Shown: positions 47,374 to 56,169 of the stretch, in pieces
Numbering within the stretch: position 1 is the first letter of the stretch
Layout of the letters: every line of letters starts with the position of its first letter
DNA from: Roseivivax halodurans JCM 10272
GTDB taxonomy: Bacteria > Pseudomonadota > Alphaproteobacteria > Rhodobacterales > Rhodobacteraceae
Assembly: GCF_000521785.1 (NCBI RefSeq)
Contig: NZ_JALZ01000016.1
Span: forward strand, 1 to 64,000
Length of the DNA stretch: 64,000 nt
Direction of reading: 5' to 3'
Translations under genes and position numbers: made by a program
Notes under the pieces: generated by a model
What the model was told of the DNA's origin: nothing
Databases searched by the model: none
Seen by the model: only the letters and a program-made list of their open reading frames with translations

Positions 47374-48975
47374 ATGACGACCAACGAGTACGACTACATT
47401 GTCATCGGCGCCGGATCCGCCGGGTGCGCGGTTGCAGGACGCCTCGGCGAAGCGGGACATTCGGTGCTCCTGCTCGAGGCGGGCGGACCTGACCGCAACC
47501 CGTTCATTCACATCCCGCTCGGCTACTCGATGCTCTACGCCAATCCCAAGGTGAACTGGTGCTACGAAAGTGCGCCCGAGCCGCACCTCAACAACCGAAG
47601 GTTGTTTCAGCCGCGCGGCAAGGTCCTCGGTGGCACAGGCGCGATCAACGGCATGATCTACATGCGCGGCCAGCCCGAGGATTTTGACGGCTGGGAAGCA
47701 GCGGGCTGCACCGGATGGGGGTGGAACGATGTCCTTCCCTTCTTCAAGTCGTGCGAGGATCAGGAACGCGGCGCAGATGACTTTCATGGCGCGGGCGGGC
47801 CGGTTGCGGTTTCGGATATCCGCACCAAGCACCCGCTCGGAGAGGCGTTTCATGCCGCCTCCGAGACGCTCGGTGTGCCGCGCAACGACGATTTCAACGG
47901 CCTGAGCCAGGAGGGCACGGGCTATGTCCAGACCACGACGAAGAACGGCCGGCGCTGGAGCACGGCCGCCGGATACCTGCGCGGCAAGGCGAAACAGAAC
48001 ATCGACCTGAGACTGAACGCCATGGTCGACCGCATTGTCCTCGAAGGAGCCCGCGCCACCGGAGTCCGCTGGACCGATCGTTCCGGCCCCCACAGCGCCC
48101 GAGCCCGGGCCGAGATCATCCTGAGCGGCGGGACGTTCAACTCGCCGCAATTGCTCCAGGTGTCCGGCATCGGGCCGGGGTCACTTCTTCAGGAGCATGG
48201 GATCGCGGTCGAGCATGACCTGGCCGGTGTCGGCGAGAACCTGCAGGACCATTTCGGCATCGGCGCCGAGTACCGCTCCAGTGTTCGGTCGACCGTCAAC
48301 GACCTCTACAACAACAAGATCAAGGGCGGTCTTCAACTGTTGCGGCACCTGCTGTTCCGCACCGGCCCGTTCGCCGACAACGGCAACTATTCCAACACCT
48401 TCATCCGCTCCGGGTCAGACGTGGACAGGCCCGACATGATGGTCACGTTCATGGCGTGGTGCACTGACGAACAGCTCAAGCCGCACCCGTTTTCGGGGTT
48501 CACGATCCTCGCCGAACACATGCGCCCAAGCTCGCGCGGTCACGTTCGGATCACCGATCCGGATCCGAGTGTGCCGCCGGAGATCCGGTTCAATTTCTTC
48601 GCAAACGAGGCCGACCGTCGCGCCGCCATCGCCGGCCTGAAATTCGCGCGTCGGATCGCGGCCACTCCCCCTATGGCGGACTGCGTCGACCACGAGATAT
48701 CCCCCGGCCAAGAGGTGCAGAGCGACGCCGAGCTTCTGGACTATTGCCGGGCGCACGGGTTGTCGCTGCTGCACCCGGTCGGCACATGCAAGATGGGCAT
48801 CGATGCGGATGCGGTGGTCGATCCGCGCCTGCGCGTGCATGGAATTGAGGGGCTCCGGGTTGCCGATGCCTCGATCATGCCGCGCATCGTAACCGGCAAC
48901 ACCAATGCCGCATCGATCATGATCGGCGAGAAGGCCGCGTCGATGATCCTGCAGGACGCCAAGGAGTACGCCTGA
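47374..48975 (+). CDS. GMC family FAD-dependent oxidoreductase
   Basis: A 533-residue flavoenzyme that oxidises an alcohol group. YDYIVIGAGSAGCAVAGRL is the FAD dinucleotide motif, RGKVLGGTGAINGMIYMRG the first GMC signature, and GGTFNSPQLLQVSGIGPG the second. The active site is His (HPVGTCKMG) with Asn in GNTNAASIMIGEKAA, the His/Asn pair of choline dehydrogenase-like members. The start at 47374 precedes the FAD motif closely; its ribosome site is weak. It is divergent from the regulator and coupled to the next dehydrogenase, so probably belongs to the sugar pathway. The substrate is unknown. Confidence 0.88.
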   Translation: MTTNEYDYIVIGAGSAGCAVAGRLGEAGHSVLLLEAGGPDRNPFIHIPLGYSMLYANPKVNWCYESAPEPHLNNRRLFQPRGKVLGGTGAINGMIYMRGQPEDFDGWEAAGCTGWGWNDVLPFFKSCEDQERGADDFHGAGGPVAVSDIRTKHPLGEAFHAASETLGVPRNDDFNGLSQEGTGYVQTTTKNGRRWSTAAGYLRGKAKQNIDLRLNAMVDRIVLEGARATGVRWTDRSGPHSARARAEIILSGGTFNSPQLLQVSGIGPGSLLQEHGIAVEHDLAGVGENLQDHFGIGAEYRSSVRSTVNDLYNNKIKGGLQLLRHLLFRTGPFADNGNYSNTFIRSGSDVDRPDMMVTFMAWCTDEQLKPHPFSGFTILAEHMRPSSRGHVRITDPDPSVPPEIRFNFFANEADRRAAIAGLKFARRIAATPPMADCVDHEISPGQEVQSDAELLDYCRAHGLSLLHPVGTCKMGIDADAVVDPRLRVHGIEGLRVADASIMPRIVTGNTNAASIMIGEKAASMILQDAKEYA

Positions 48976-50000
48976 TGGAGACTCTCGGACTTGCCCTCAT
49001 GGGGACCGGCCGTATGGCCCAGGTCTACGGCCCCAAAATCAACGCGCATCCCGGGCTACGCCTGGAGGTCATCTACAACCCGCGCATCGCCTCGGCCGAG
49101 AAGGCCGCCGCGCAATACGGTGGACGCGCCATGGACGACCTCGCGTCGGTGCTGGCCGATCGCGGCGTCGATGCGGTCGTGATCGCCACCCCGACCGACA
49201 CGCATCTGGATTACATCGAGGCGGCCGCGCAGGCGGGCAAGCCGATCTATTGCGAAAAGCCGATCGACCAATCCTTGGACCGGGTCGACCGGGCCCTTGC
49301 CGCGCTCGATCGCCATGCGGTGCCCTTCATGGTGGGGTTCAACCGCCGCTTCGATCCCGACAACGCGGCGTTCCGCGAAGCGGTCGGGTCGGGCGAGATC
49401 GGCAGGCTCACCATGCTGATGAGCTGGTCGCGAGAGCCCTCTCCGCCGCCCATCGACTATGTCCGGGCATCGGGGGGGTACTTCGTGGACGCAACGATCC
49501 ACGACATCGACCTCCTGTGCTGGATCGCTGGCGAAAGACCGGTCGAAGTGTATGCCGCGGGATCGTGCATGTTCGATCCGCGGATCGGGGCCGAGGGCGA
49601 TTTCGACCTGACCATGACGACGCTGAAGATGCCCTCGGGCGCGCTGGTTCACGTGAACAATTCGCGTGCCTGTGCCTACGGTTTCGACCAGCGTCTCGAG
49701 GCCGCTGGCGATGCGGGAATGATTCAGACCGTCAATCACCGCGAAGACAATCTCGTGCGATGGGACAGTCGCCGCACGGCTGCGCGCGAGCCGCTCAAGC
49801 ACTTTTTTCTCGAACGGTACGATCTGTCCTTCGATCATGCACTCGATGAGTTTTACGCGGCCGTCACCGAGGGCCGGGCTCCTTCCGCCACCGCCGACGA
49901 CGGCCGCGCCGCGCTTGCCATTGCGCTTGCCTGCGCAAAATCGGCGAAATCGGGACATGCCGAAGTGCCGGATTACCGCCGGTCGCACGAAAGCAGTTGA
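48975..50000 (+). CDS. Gfo/Idh/MocA family oxidoreductase, inositol 2-dehydrogenase-like
   Basis: A 341-residue NAD-dependent dehydrogenase, with LGLALMGTGRMAQVYGPKI as nucleotide-binding motif, KPIYCEKPIDQSLDRVD with the EKP lysine, and GYFVDATIHDIDLLCWIAGE with the catalytic Asp/His. This pattern resembles IolG. Its ATG shares one base with the GMC stop (TGATG), so both are made together. With the Gfo/Idh gene at 39614 the locus has two members of this family flanking the transporter, suggesting successive or reversible oxidation of a sugar or cyclitol. Confidence 0.9.
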   Translation: METLGLALMGTGRMAQVYGPKINAHPGLRLEVIYNPRIASAEKAAAQYGGRAMDDLASVLADRGVDAVVIATPTDTHLDYIEAAAQAGKPIYCEKPIDQSLDRVDRALAALDRHAVPFMVGFNRRFDPDNAAFREAVGSGEIGRLTMLMSWSREPSPPPIDYVRASGGYFVDATIHDIDLLCWIAGERPVEVYAAGSCMFDPRIGAEGDFDLTMTTLKMPSGALVHVNNSRACAYGFDQRLEAAGDAGMIQTVNHREDNLVRWDSRRTAAREPLKHFFLERYDLSFDHALDEFYAAVTEGRAPSATADDGRAALAIALACAKSAKSGHAEVPDYRRSHESS

Positions 50001-50125
50001 TGTCCCTGGCTGTACCGCAAAGACAAGCGCTCAACCTCGGATCTCTTTGACCGCCGAATGGCCCTCAATCCCGGTTACCATCGTTTCCGAGCTTTGATGC
50101 CGTAACCGTCGCCCATGGGCCTCAT

Positions 50126-50152
50126 GGGGCCGGAACGCAGTCATCCGGCCCC
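50126..50152 (-). terminator. Possible terminator of the TRAP/2-oxoacid operon
   Basis: A perfect 9-bp stem, GGGGCCGGA (50126-50134) with TCCGGCCCC (50144-50152) and a nine-base loop, sits 12 bases after the DctM stop in the convergent gap. It lacks a T tract on either strand. Confidence 0.45.
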
Positions 50153-50164
50153 GATCCCCGACGC

Positions 50165-51532
50165 TCAGCCGAACCACCGATTGATGTACACAAGGTCCGG
50201 CACCGCCGTCAGCAGGGCGAGCACAAGCACCATCATCAGCGCGAAAGGGGCCGCACCAAGAAACACATCGCCAAGCGTGATGCGCGGATCGTCGAGGCAG
50301 CCCTTGATAACGAAACAGGCCATGCCGAGCGGCGGCGTCAGCAATCCCACCTCCACCGCGATCACGGTCAGGATTCCGAACCAGATCGGATCGGCGCCGA
50401 AGCTCTGCATCACGGGCAGGAACAGGGGGACCATGATCAGGATGATCGAGACGCTGTCGATGATCGTGCCGAGGAACAGGATGACCAGAACGTAGACGAG
50501 GATCACCAGCAGGAAGCTGTCGGTCGCCGTCTGCACCAGGCCGCCGATCTCCAGCGGCACGCCGGCAAGGCCGAGCGAGCGGGTGTACATCGTCGCCGCG
50601 ATGACGAGAAAGCAGACCGCCGCGGTGAGATGTCCGGTCTCTTTCAGGACCTCCCAGAAGCCGGACAGCGTCAGCTTGCGGCGCACGATTGCGAGGACCA
50701 GCGCAGCGAACGTGCCAACGGCTCCGGCTTCGGTCGGCGTGAAGACGCCGCCGTAGATACCGCCGAGGACGATCCCGATGAGGCCGATCAGCGGGGCGGA
50801 TTTTGCGACGATTTCGGCCACGGTGCGGTGGGGCGGGGGGATGTCCTGCGGAGAGAAACCGCCTTCGACTTGGGCGCCATCCGGCGTGGCGAAGCGGCCC
50901 GTGCGGTCGAACACGAAGCCGGGTGTGAGATAGGCCATCGCGACGATGCCCGCGCAATAGACCGTCGAGAGGATGATGCCCGGTCCGATGCCGGCAAAGA
51001 ACATCATGCCGATCGATTGCTCGGTGAGGATGGCGTAGATGATCAGCAGGATCGACGGCGGGATCAGCATACCCAGCACCGAAGAGCCGGCGACCGTCCC
51101 GACGGCAAAGCGTGGGGAGTATCCGAGACGCAGCATCTCCGGCACAGCGACGCGGGTGAAGACCGCGGCCGAGGCGATGGAGACGCCGGTGACCGCCGCG
51201 AAGACAGCGTTCGAGCCGACCGTCGCGAGGCCGAGCCCGCCGCGGACCCGCCGCAGGAAGTAGTCCCCGACATCGTAGGCATCGCGGCCCACATCCGAGG
51301 CCGACATGATCAGGCCCATCATCACGAAGAGCGGGATCACCGCGAAGGTCTGGTCGGCCACACCGTCCGAGGCCGCCAGCGTGAGAAGCTGCGCCGCGAG
51401 CCAGGGATCGCCGTTCTGGATCCAGACCGACACGAAGGACACGAGGCTCAGCGCCACCGCGACATGCATTCCGGCATAGATGAGCAGAACGATCGCGCCG
51501 ACCGAGATCAGGCCGAGTTCGAGGCCGGTCAT
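50165..51532 (-). CDS. TRAP transporter large permease subunit (DctM-like)
   Basis: A 455-residue membrane protein with about 12 segments. AAVTGVSIASAAVFTRVAVPEM, GTVAGSSVLGMLIPPSILLI and FTPTEAGAVGTFAALVLAI are DctM signatures, and GLLTPPLGMACFVIKG lies near the end. It begins three bases after the DctQ stop, with AAAGGATAAACG as ribosome site. Together with DctQ and DctP it imports an organic acid or similar solute with sodium. It is the last gene of the minus-strand block. Confidence 0.94.
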   Translation of the reverse strand: MTGLELGLISVGAIVLLIYAGMHVAVALSLVSFVSVWIQNGDPWLAAQLLTLAASDGVADQTFAVIPLFVMMGLIMSASDVGRDAYDVGDYFLRRVRGGLGLATVGSNAVFAAVTGVSIASAAVFTRVAVPEMLRLGYSPRFAVGTVAGSSVLGMLIPPSILLIIYAILTEQSIGMMFFAGIGPGIILSTVYCAGIVAMAYLTPGFVFDRTGRFATPDGAQVEGGFSPQDIPPPHRTVAEIVAKSAPLIGLIGIVLGGIYGGVFTPTEAGAVGTFAALVLAIVRRKLTLSGFWEVLKETGHLTAAVCFLVIAATMYTRSLGLAGVPLEIGGLVQTATDSFLLVILVYVLVILFLGTIIDSVSIILIMVPLFLPVMQSFGADPIWFGILTVIAVEVGLLTPPLGMACFVIKGCLDDPRITLGDVFLGAAPFALMMVLVLALLTAVPDLVYINRWFG

Positions 51533-51535
51533 CGT

Positions 51536-52108
51536 TTATCCTTTCAGATCGCGCAGGCGGCGCATCGCGAGCACCAGAAATTGCAGGGCCGCGGCGGTGG
51601 CTCCCAGGAGCATGATGGCCTCGAGGGGCCAGGTGGGGGCCGTGAAGATCCCGACGTTCCCCTTAAAGTATCCGCGCGTCCAGGCGTCGACGAGGCGCGG
51701 TCCCTGTCCCCAGGCGATCAGCGTGAAGACGACGACCCCCGCGACATTGAAGGCGAGCCGCAGCACGGCGCCGGTGCGCCAGCTCCCGCGCCGCTCCAGA
51801 AGGCCGAGGAGCGCGTCGGACCGCGTCAGACGCTTTCCGGCCACCGCGTGCGCAACGGTGAGATAGACCACGGCCACGACGCCCATCTCGGTCAGCTCCA
51901 GCGTGCCGGCGAGCGGCGAGTTCGCCAGCCAGCGCCCGAAGACGTCGATGTTGACGATGACCACCATGGCGAGGACGACCAGCGCGCCGACCGTGTTCGT
52001 CGCGGTTGTGAGCGGCGTCAGCACCGGTGTCGGCTCGGGCACCGCGCTGTCGAAGAGTCCCGGGCGGGAGCTTTCGCTCCCGCCGCCATTGTCGTCATAT
52101 CCCGTCAC
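51536..52108 (-). CDS. TRAP transporter small permease subunit (DctQ-like)
   Basis: A 190-residue protein with four membrane segments, starting at a GTG that overlaps the DctP stop as GTGA. The N-terminal 35 residues are polar and Gly/Ser-rich (TGYDDNGGGSESSRPGLF), longer than in many DctQ proteins. VVIVNIDVFGRWLANSPLAGTLELTE is the diagnostic motif in the second helix. It links DctP docking to the DctM channel. A GTG nine bases further upstream is possible but lacks the overlap. Confidence 0.88.
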   Translation of the reverse strand: MTGYDDNGGGSESSRPGLFDSAVPEPTPVLTPLTTATNTVGALVVLAMVVIVNIDVFGRWLANSPLAGTLELTEMGVVAVVYLTVAHAVAGKRLTRSDALLGLLERRGSWRTGAVLRLAFNVAGVVVFTLIAWGQGPRLVDAWTRGYFKGNVGIFTAPTWPLEAIMLLGATAAALQFLVLAMRRLRDLKG

Positions 52109-53166
52109 TGGTCCCACTGGCGCGCGACCGGCTGGTCGGCGTCCCGCATCGCCTGCATGTAGTCCGCGAGGATGTCATTCGCGGGCACGCCCCGCTCCTC
52201 GAGCGCCGCGGCCCATTCCTGCGCGAGGTTGGGCAATGTCGCCGCCCATTCGTCGCGCTCGGCGGGATCGATCTCGATGACCTTGCCGCCGTTCTCGACG
52301 ACCGTGTCGCGGGCCTGCTCGCCGAGTTCGGCCGCGAATTCTCCGAGATCCACGCCGAACTCCTTGGCGGCCTCGACCATCGCCTGCTGGACCGGTTCGG
52401 GGTAGCTGTCCCACGATTGCTTGTTGGCGTTGATGACGTAGGAATTCACGCCGCCGAGCTGCGCGTTGAAGTAGTTGTCGCAGACCTCGTAGAACTTGAG
52501 AGACACCACCGACTCGCCCCAGACGAGCATCGCGTCCGCGACCCCGGTCTCGACCAGCTGGTAGAAGTTGCCGAGCGTTCCGGTCACGCCGGTGGCGCCG
52601 GCCGGCTCGATCCAGCGCAGGTTCGGACCTGCTCCCGCGATCTTGAGCCCGTCGATGTCCGCAACGGTCTCGATCGGCTCCGCGGAGCAGATGATGTAGT
52701 TGTCGGGAATGCCGCTGGCCGACAGCGAGACCTGGTTCAGCGCGTCCCAGGTTTCTCCGAAGGCGGGATATTTCTCGACGAGCCCATCGACCACCTCGTG
52801 GATCAGCACGAGGTCGGTCGTGGTGAAGGGCGTGACGTAGCCGATCTGGTAAACCGGCAGCTTGTCGGCATGGAACCCCGTCGGGATGACGCCCATGTCG
52901 GCCAATCCGGTCTGGATCGCCTCGAGCTCTCCCGCCGGCTTGGCCAGCGTTCCCGAGAAGGCCTCGCGCCAGTTGATCCTGTACTCGCCCGCCTCTGCGA
53001 GGCGCTCGTCGACACCCGGCATGAAGCTTTCCTGAAGCAGCTTGACCACCGCCACGGAGGGCGAGAAGCCCGAAACGATCGTGACGTCGATCTCCTCCTG
53101 GGCCTGGGCCGGCATCGCGAAGACGGCCGAGGCCAGCAGGCCTGCAATGAGCGTCGATTTCTTCAT
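52105..53166 (-). CDS. TRAP transporter substrate-binding protein (DctP family)
   Basis: A 353-residue periplasmic protein. The signal MKKSTLIAGLLASAVFAMPA is cleaved at AQA-QEEI. It has the DctP fold: ADIDGLKIAGAGPNLRWIEP with an Arg placed like the usual carboxylate-binding Arg, and VETGVADAMLVWGESVVSLKF. GGGAGGAAG precedes the ATG. It leads the TRAP genes and follows the OsmC gene. The ligand is presumably a carboxylate, which the neighbouring 2-oxoacid dehydrogenase genes would help degrade. Confidence 0.92.
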   Translation of the reverse strand: MKKSTLIAGLLASAVFAMPAQAQEEIDVTIVSGFSPSVAVVKLLQESFMPGVDERLAEAGEYRINWREAFSGTLAKPAGELEAIQTGLADMGVIPTGFHADKLPVYQIGYVTPFTTTDLVLIHEVVDGLVEKYPAFGETWDALNQVSLSASGIPDNYIICSAEPIETVADIDGLKIAGAGPNLRWIEPAGATGVTGTLGNFYQLVETGVADAMLVWGESVVSLKFYEVCDNYFNAQLGGVNSYVINANKQSWDSYPEPVQQAMVEAAKEFGVDLGEFAAELGEQARDTVVENGGKVIEIDPAERDEWAATLPNLAQEWAAALEERGVPANDILADYMQAMRDADQPVARQWDQ

Positions 53167-53218
53167 GGTTTCTTCCTCCCTTGATGTTGGATGCCCCGGA
53201 CGGGGCGACGGCGGGCCG

Positions 53219-53710
53219 TCAGATCTCGACGGCCTCCCGCTGGTTGAGGCGCAGCGTGTGGCGGATGTCGTTCGCCTGGGCGAGCGTCGCCTCGACGAAG
53301 CAGCCCCTCCGGGCTCCGTCGATCAGATCGCGCACCTGGCTTTCCTCGGCCTCGCTCTCCACCGCCACGTCGATCTCGAAACCGACGGGCCGCGCGGCAT
53401 AGGGAACGTCCGGATCCGCCAGCGCCTCCCAATGCGCGCGGCAATTCACCGTCAGCTCGCGCAGATCGATCTTCTTCTTCTTCGCGAAGACCCGGATCTG
53501 GGTCATCAGGCAGCCCACGAGGCCGGTCAGGAAGAACTCGAGCGGTGTCGGCGAGGTGTCTTCGCCGCCCTGGAACGGGCCTTCGTCGGTGGGCAGCATG
53601 CGCGACACCTGGAACGGCTTGTGGGCGGTGTTGGTGACCTCGTTGCGCAGTTTCCCGACGCAGACACCCTCGGATTGAAAGACGACCTCGAAGATTGGGT
53701 CTTGCGGCAT
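53219..53710 (-). CDS. OsmC family redox protein
   Basis: A 163-residue protein that begins MPQDPIFEVVFQSEGV; AGGAGACCGATC precedes the start. The two cysteines expected for peroxidase function are Cys67 (GLVGCLMTQIRVFAKKK) and Cys137 (GARRGCFVEATLAQ), with GGEDTSPTPLEFFLTG between. Family members reduce organic hydroperoxides or act in thiol chemistry. Its place between the E2 acyltransferase and TRAP genes is unusual; it may protect lipoyl or CoA thiols, but that is inference. Confidence 0.85.
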   Translation of the reverse strand: MPQDPIFEVVFQSEGVCVGKLRNEVTNTAHKPFQVSRMLPTDEGPFQGGEDTSPTPLEFFLTGLVGCLMTQIRVFAKKKKIDLRELTVNCRAHWEALADPDVPYAARPVGFEIDVAVESEAEESQVRDLIDGARRGCFVEATLAQANDIRHTLRLNQREAVEI

Positions 53711-53819
53711 GATCGGTCTCCTGTGGTCTGCGCGACCTGCGCAGTCGTTTGGTCGTGAGAATGTCCGCATGGCGTCCGCTCACACGCGATGACATCCGAT
53801 GTGGACATGGCGGACGGCG

Positions 53820-54710
53820 TCAGATCAGCAGGTGGCGCGGTTCCGCGATGAGCGCGGCGTAGCGGGCGAGAAAGCGTGCGGCGTCGGCCCCGTTGATCAC
53901 GCGGTGATCGTAGCTGAGGTCGAGCGGTGCCATCGGCACGGGTCGCGGCGTATCGTCCTGCCAGACGGTGACGGTCTCGGTCCGGGTGATGCCGAGAATG
54001 GCGAGCTCCGGCGGGTTCACGATGGGCGTGAAGGCGGTGCCGCCGATCCCGCCCAGATTGGTGATCGTCATCGACGCGCCGCCCATCTCGTCCGGGCCGA
54101 CCTTGCGGGCCTGAGCCCGTCCCGCGAGATCGGCGATCTCGGCCGCGATGCGCCAGAGGCCCTTGTGGTCGGCGTTGCGGATCACCGGCACCATGAGCCC
54201 GTGCGCGGTGTCGACGGCGATCCCGACATGGACGAAATCCTTGAGGATCAGCGTCTCGCCGTCCGGGGTCAGAGAGGCGTTGAAGCGGGGGAACTCGCGC
54301 AGGCACCGCGAGAGCGCGGCGACATGGAAGGCGAGGGCGGTCAGCTTCACCCCGCGCGCCTGCGCGTCGGTCTTCCAGGCCTTCCGGAGCGCCTCGATCG
54401 ACGAGACATCCGCGCGGTCGTGATGCGTCACCGCAGGAATGAGAGCCTGCGCCGCGGCGAGATTGCGGGCGGCGACCTTCGCGAAGCGGCTCATCGGTTC
54501 CTCGGTCACGGCCCCGTATTGCGCATGATCGACGTCCCAGTAGGAGGTGTCGCCCGAAGGGGCGGTCTTCCCGCCCTGACCGCCCGCCAGATCCTCGGGC
54601 CCGATCGTGTTGCGCCCGAGATCGCGGGCCAGCGCGTCGATATCGATGCCCTTTTCCTGCGCCAGCTTGCGGGTGGAGGGGCTCGTCTTCACGTCGCTCA
54701 TGTCGCTCAC
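53820..54710 (-). CDS. 2-Oxoacid dehydrogenase E2, acyltransferase core without lipoyl domain
   Basis: A 296-residue protein with only the last parts of an E2: a peripheral subunit-binding domain (STRKLAQEKGIDIDALARDL, about 10-45) and a catalytic domain ending in LSYDHRVINGADAARFL. The His and Asn of this motif match the AceF-like E2 active site of Azotobacter from memory. There is no lipoyl domain; it must take acyl groups from the separate lipoyl protein at 56170. The start is GTG at 54710, overlapping the aldehyde dehydrogenase stop as GTGA; an ATG nine bases later is also possible. Confidence 0.88.
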   Translation of the reverse strand: MSDMSDVKTSPSTRKLAQEKGIDIDALARDLGRNTIGPEDLAGGQGGKTAPSGDTSYWDVDHAQYGAVTEEPMSRFAKVAARNLAAAQALIPAVTHHDRADVSSIEALRKAWKTDAQARGVKLTALAFHVAALSRCLREFPRFNASLTPDGETLILKDFVHVGIAVDTAHGLMVPVIRNADHKGLWRIAAEIADLAGRAQARKVGPDEMGGASMTITNLGGIGGTAFTPIVNPPELAILGITRTETVTVWQDDTPRPVPMAPLDLSYDHRVINGADAARFLARYAALIAEPRHLLI

Positions 54711-56155
54711 CAGCTCGCCGAGATGTATTGGGTTTCCATGAATTCGAGCATGCCCTCGTGACCGCCCTCGCGCCCTAGGCCCGATTGCTTGGTGCCGCCG
54801 AACGGGGCCGCCGGGTCCGAGACGAGGCCGCGGTTGAGCCCGACCATGCCGTAGTCGAGCCGTTCGCAGACCTGCAGGGCGCGCTTGAAATCCTCGGAGA
54901 AGACGTAGGCGACGAGCCCGTATTCGGTGTCATTGGCGCGCCGGATCACGTCCTCCTGGTCGGTGAAGGTCTGGATCGCGGCGACGGGCCCGAAGATCTC
55001 GTCATGCACGCAGGCCGCATCCTCCGAGACGTTTGAGAGCACGGTCGGCGGGTAGAAGAAGCCCTTGCCGTCCGGCGCCTCACCGCCGCATTCGACCTTC
55101 GCGCCCTTGGCGACGGCGTCGGCGACGAACTCGGCGACCTTGTCGCGCGTGTCGGCATTGACCAGCGGGCCGACATCGACCGTGGGGTCGGTGCCGTCGC
55201 CGACCTTGAGCGCGGCCATGCGCGCGGTCAGGCGTTTGGTGTACTCCTCGGCCACGGCCGCGTGCACGTAGATGCGGTTCGCCGCGGTGCAGGCCTCGCC
55301 GAGATTGCGCATCTTGGCGAGCATCGTGCCCTCGACGGCCGTGTCGAGATCGGCGTCGTCGAAGACCACGAGGGGGGCGTTGCCGCCAAGCTCCATCGCC
55401 GGTTTCAGCACCTGGTCCGACGCGGATTTCAGCAGCTTGCGCCCGACGCCGGTCGAGCCGGTGAAGCTGACCACGCGCACCCGCGGATCGTGCAGCATGT
55501 GATCGACGAGCGCCCCGGTCCGCTTCGAGGGCAGCACGTTGACGAGGCCTTTCGGAACGCCCGCCTCTTCGAGCAGCGGCATCAGCGCGAGCATGGTGAG
55601 CGGTGTCTCGGAGGCGGGCTTGATGATCACGCCGCAGCCCGCCGCGAGCGCCGGCGCGATCTTCCGCGTGCCCATCGCGGCGGGGTAGTTCCAGGGCGTG
55701 ACCAGCACGGCGAGGCCCGCGGGCTTGTGCTGGACCATGATGCGGGCGCCGGACGCGGGCGCATGGGTGATCATGCCGTCGGCACGCACCGCCTCCTCGG
55801 CGAACCAGCGGAAGAACTCGGCGGCGTAGGTCGCCTCGCCCTTCGCGTCATTGCCCGCCTTGCCGTTCTCGAGCGTGATGAGGTGGGCGAAATGGTCGAG
55901 CCGTGCGGTCATCAGCTCCCACGCCTTGCGCAGCACTTCCGACCGGGCACGCGGCGTGCGCGCGGCCCACTCCGCCATCGCGCGCTCGGCGGCATCGAGG
56001 GCCGCATCGGCGTGGGACGTGTCCGCGGACGCCACGGAGGCGAGCACCTCTTCGGTGGCGGGATTGATCACGTCGAAGCGGTCGTCGCTGCCGTGCCACG
56101 CGCCTTCGATCCAGAGATCGGTGTGAAGCGGGTCGATCTTGCCTTGGTCGGTCAT
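54707..56155 (-). CDS. NAD(P)-dependent aldehyde dehydrogenase, succinate-semialdehyde type
   Basis: A 482-residue aldehyde dehydrogenase. VTPWNYPAAMGTRKIAPALA, the NAD motif FTGSTGVGRKLLK, the glutamate motif MELGGNAPLVVFDDAD and the catalytic cysteine in NLGEACTAANRIYV are all present; LNRGLVSDPAAPFGGTKQSG near the end resembles GabD. It sits between the two halves of the split E2. It probably oxidises an aldehyde made in the same pathway to a carboxylate. The exact substrate is not visible. Confidence 0.92.
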   Translation of the reverse strand: MTDQGKIDPLHTDLWIEGAWHGSDDRFDVINPATEEVLASVASADTSHADAALDAAERAMAEWAARTPRARSEVLRKAWELMTARLDHFAHLITLENGKAGNDAKGEATYAAEFFRWFAEEAVRADGMITHAPASGARIMVQHKPAGLAVLVTPWNYPAAMGTRKIAPALAAGCGVIIKPASETPLTMLALMPLLEEAGVPKGLVNVLPSKRTGALVDHMLHDPRVRVVSFTGSTGVGRKLLKSASDQVLKPAMELGGNAPLVVFDDADLDTAVEGTMLAKMRNLGEACTAANRIYVHAAVAEEYTKRLTARMAALKVGDGTDPTVDVGPLVNADTRDKVAEFVADAVAKGAKVECGGEAPDGKGFFYPPTVLSNVSEDAACVHDEIFGPVAAIQTFTDQEDVIRRANDTEYGLVAYVFSEDFKRALQVCERLDYGMVGLNRGLVSDPAAPFGGTKQSGLGREGGHEGMLEFMETQYISASW

Positions 56156-56169
56156 GGTCTCTTCCCTTG

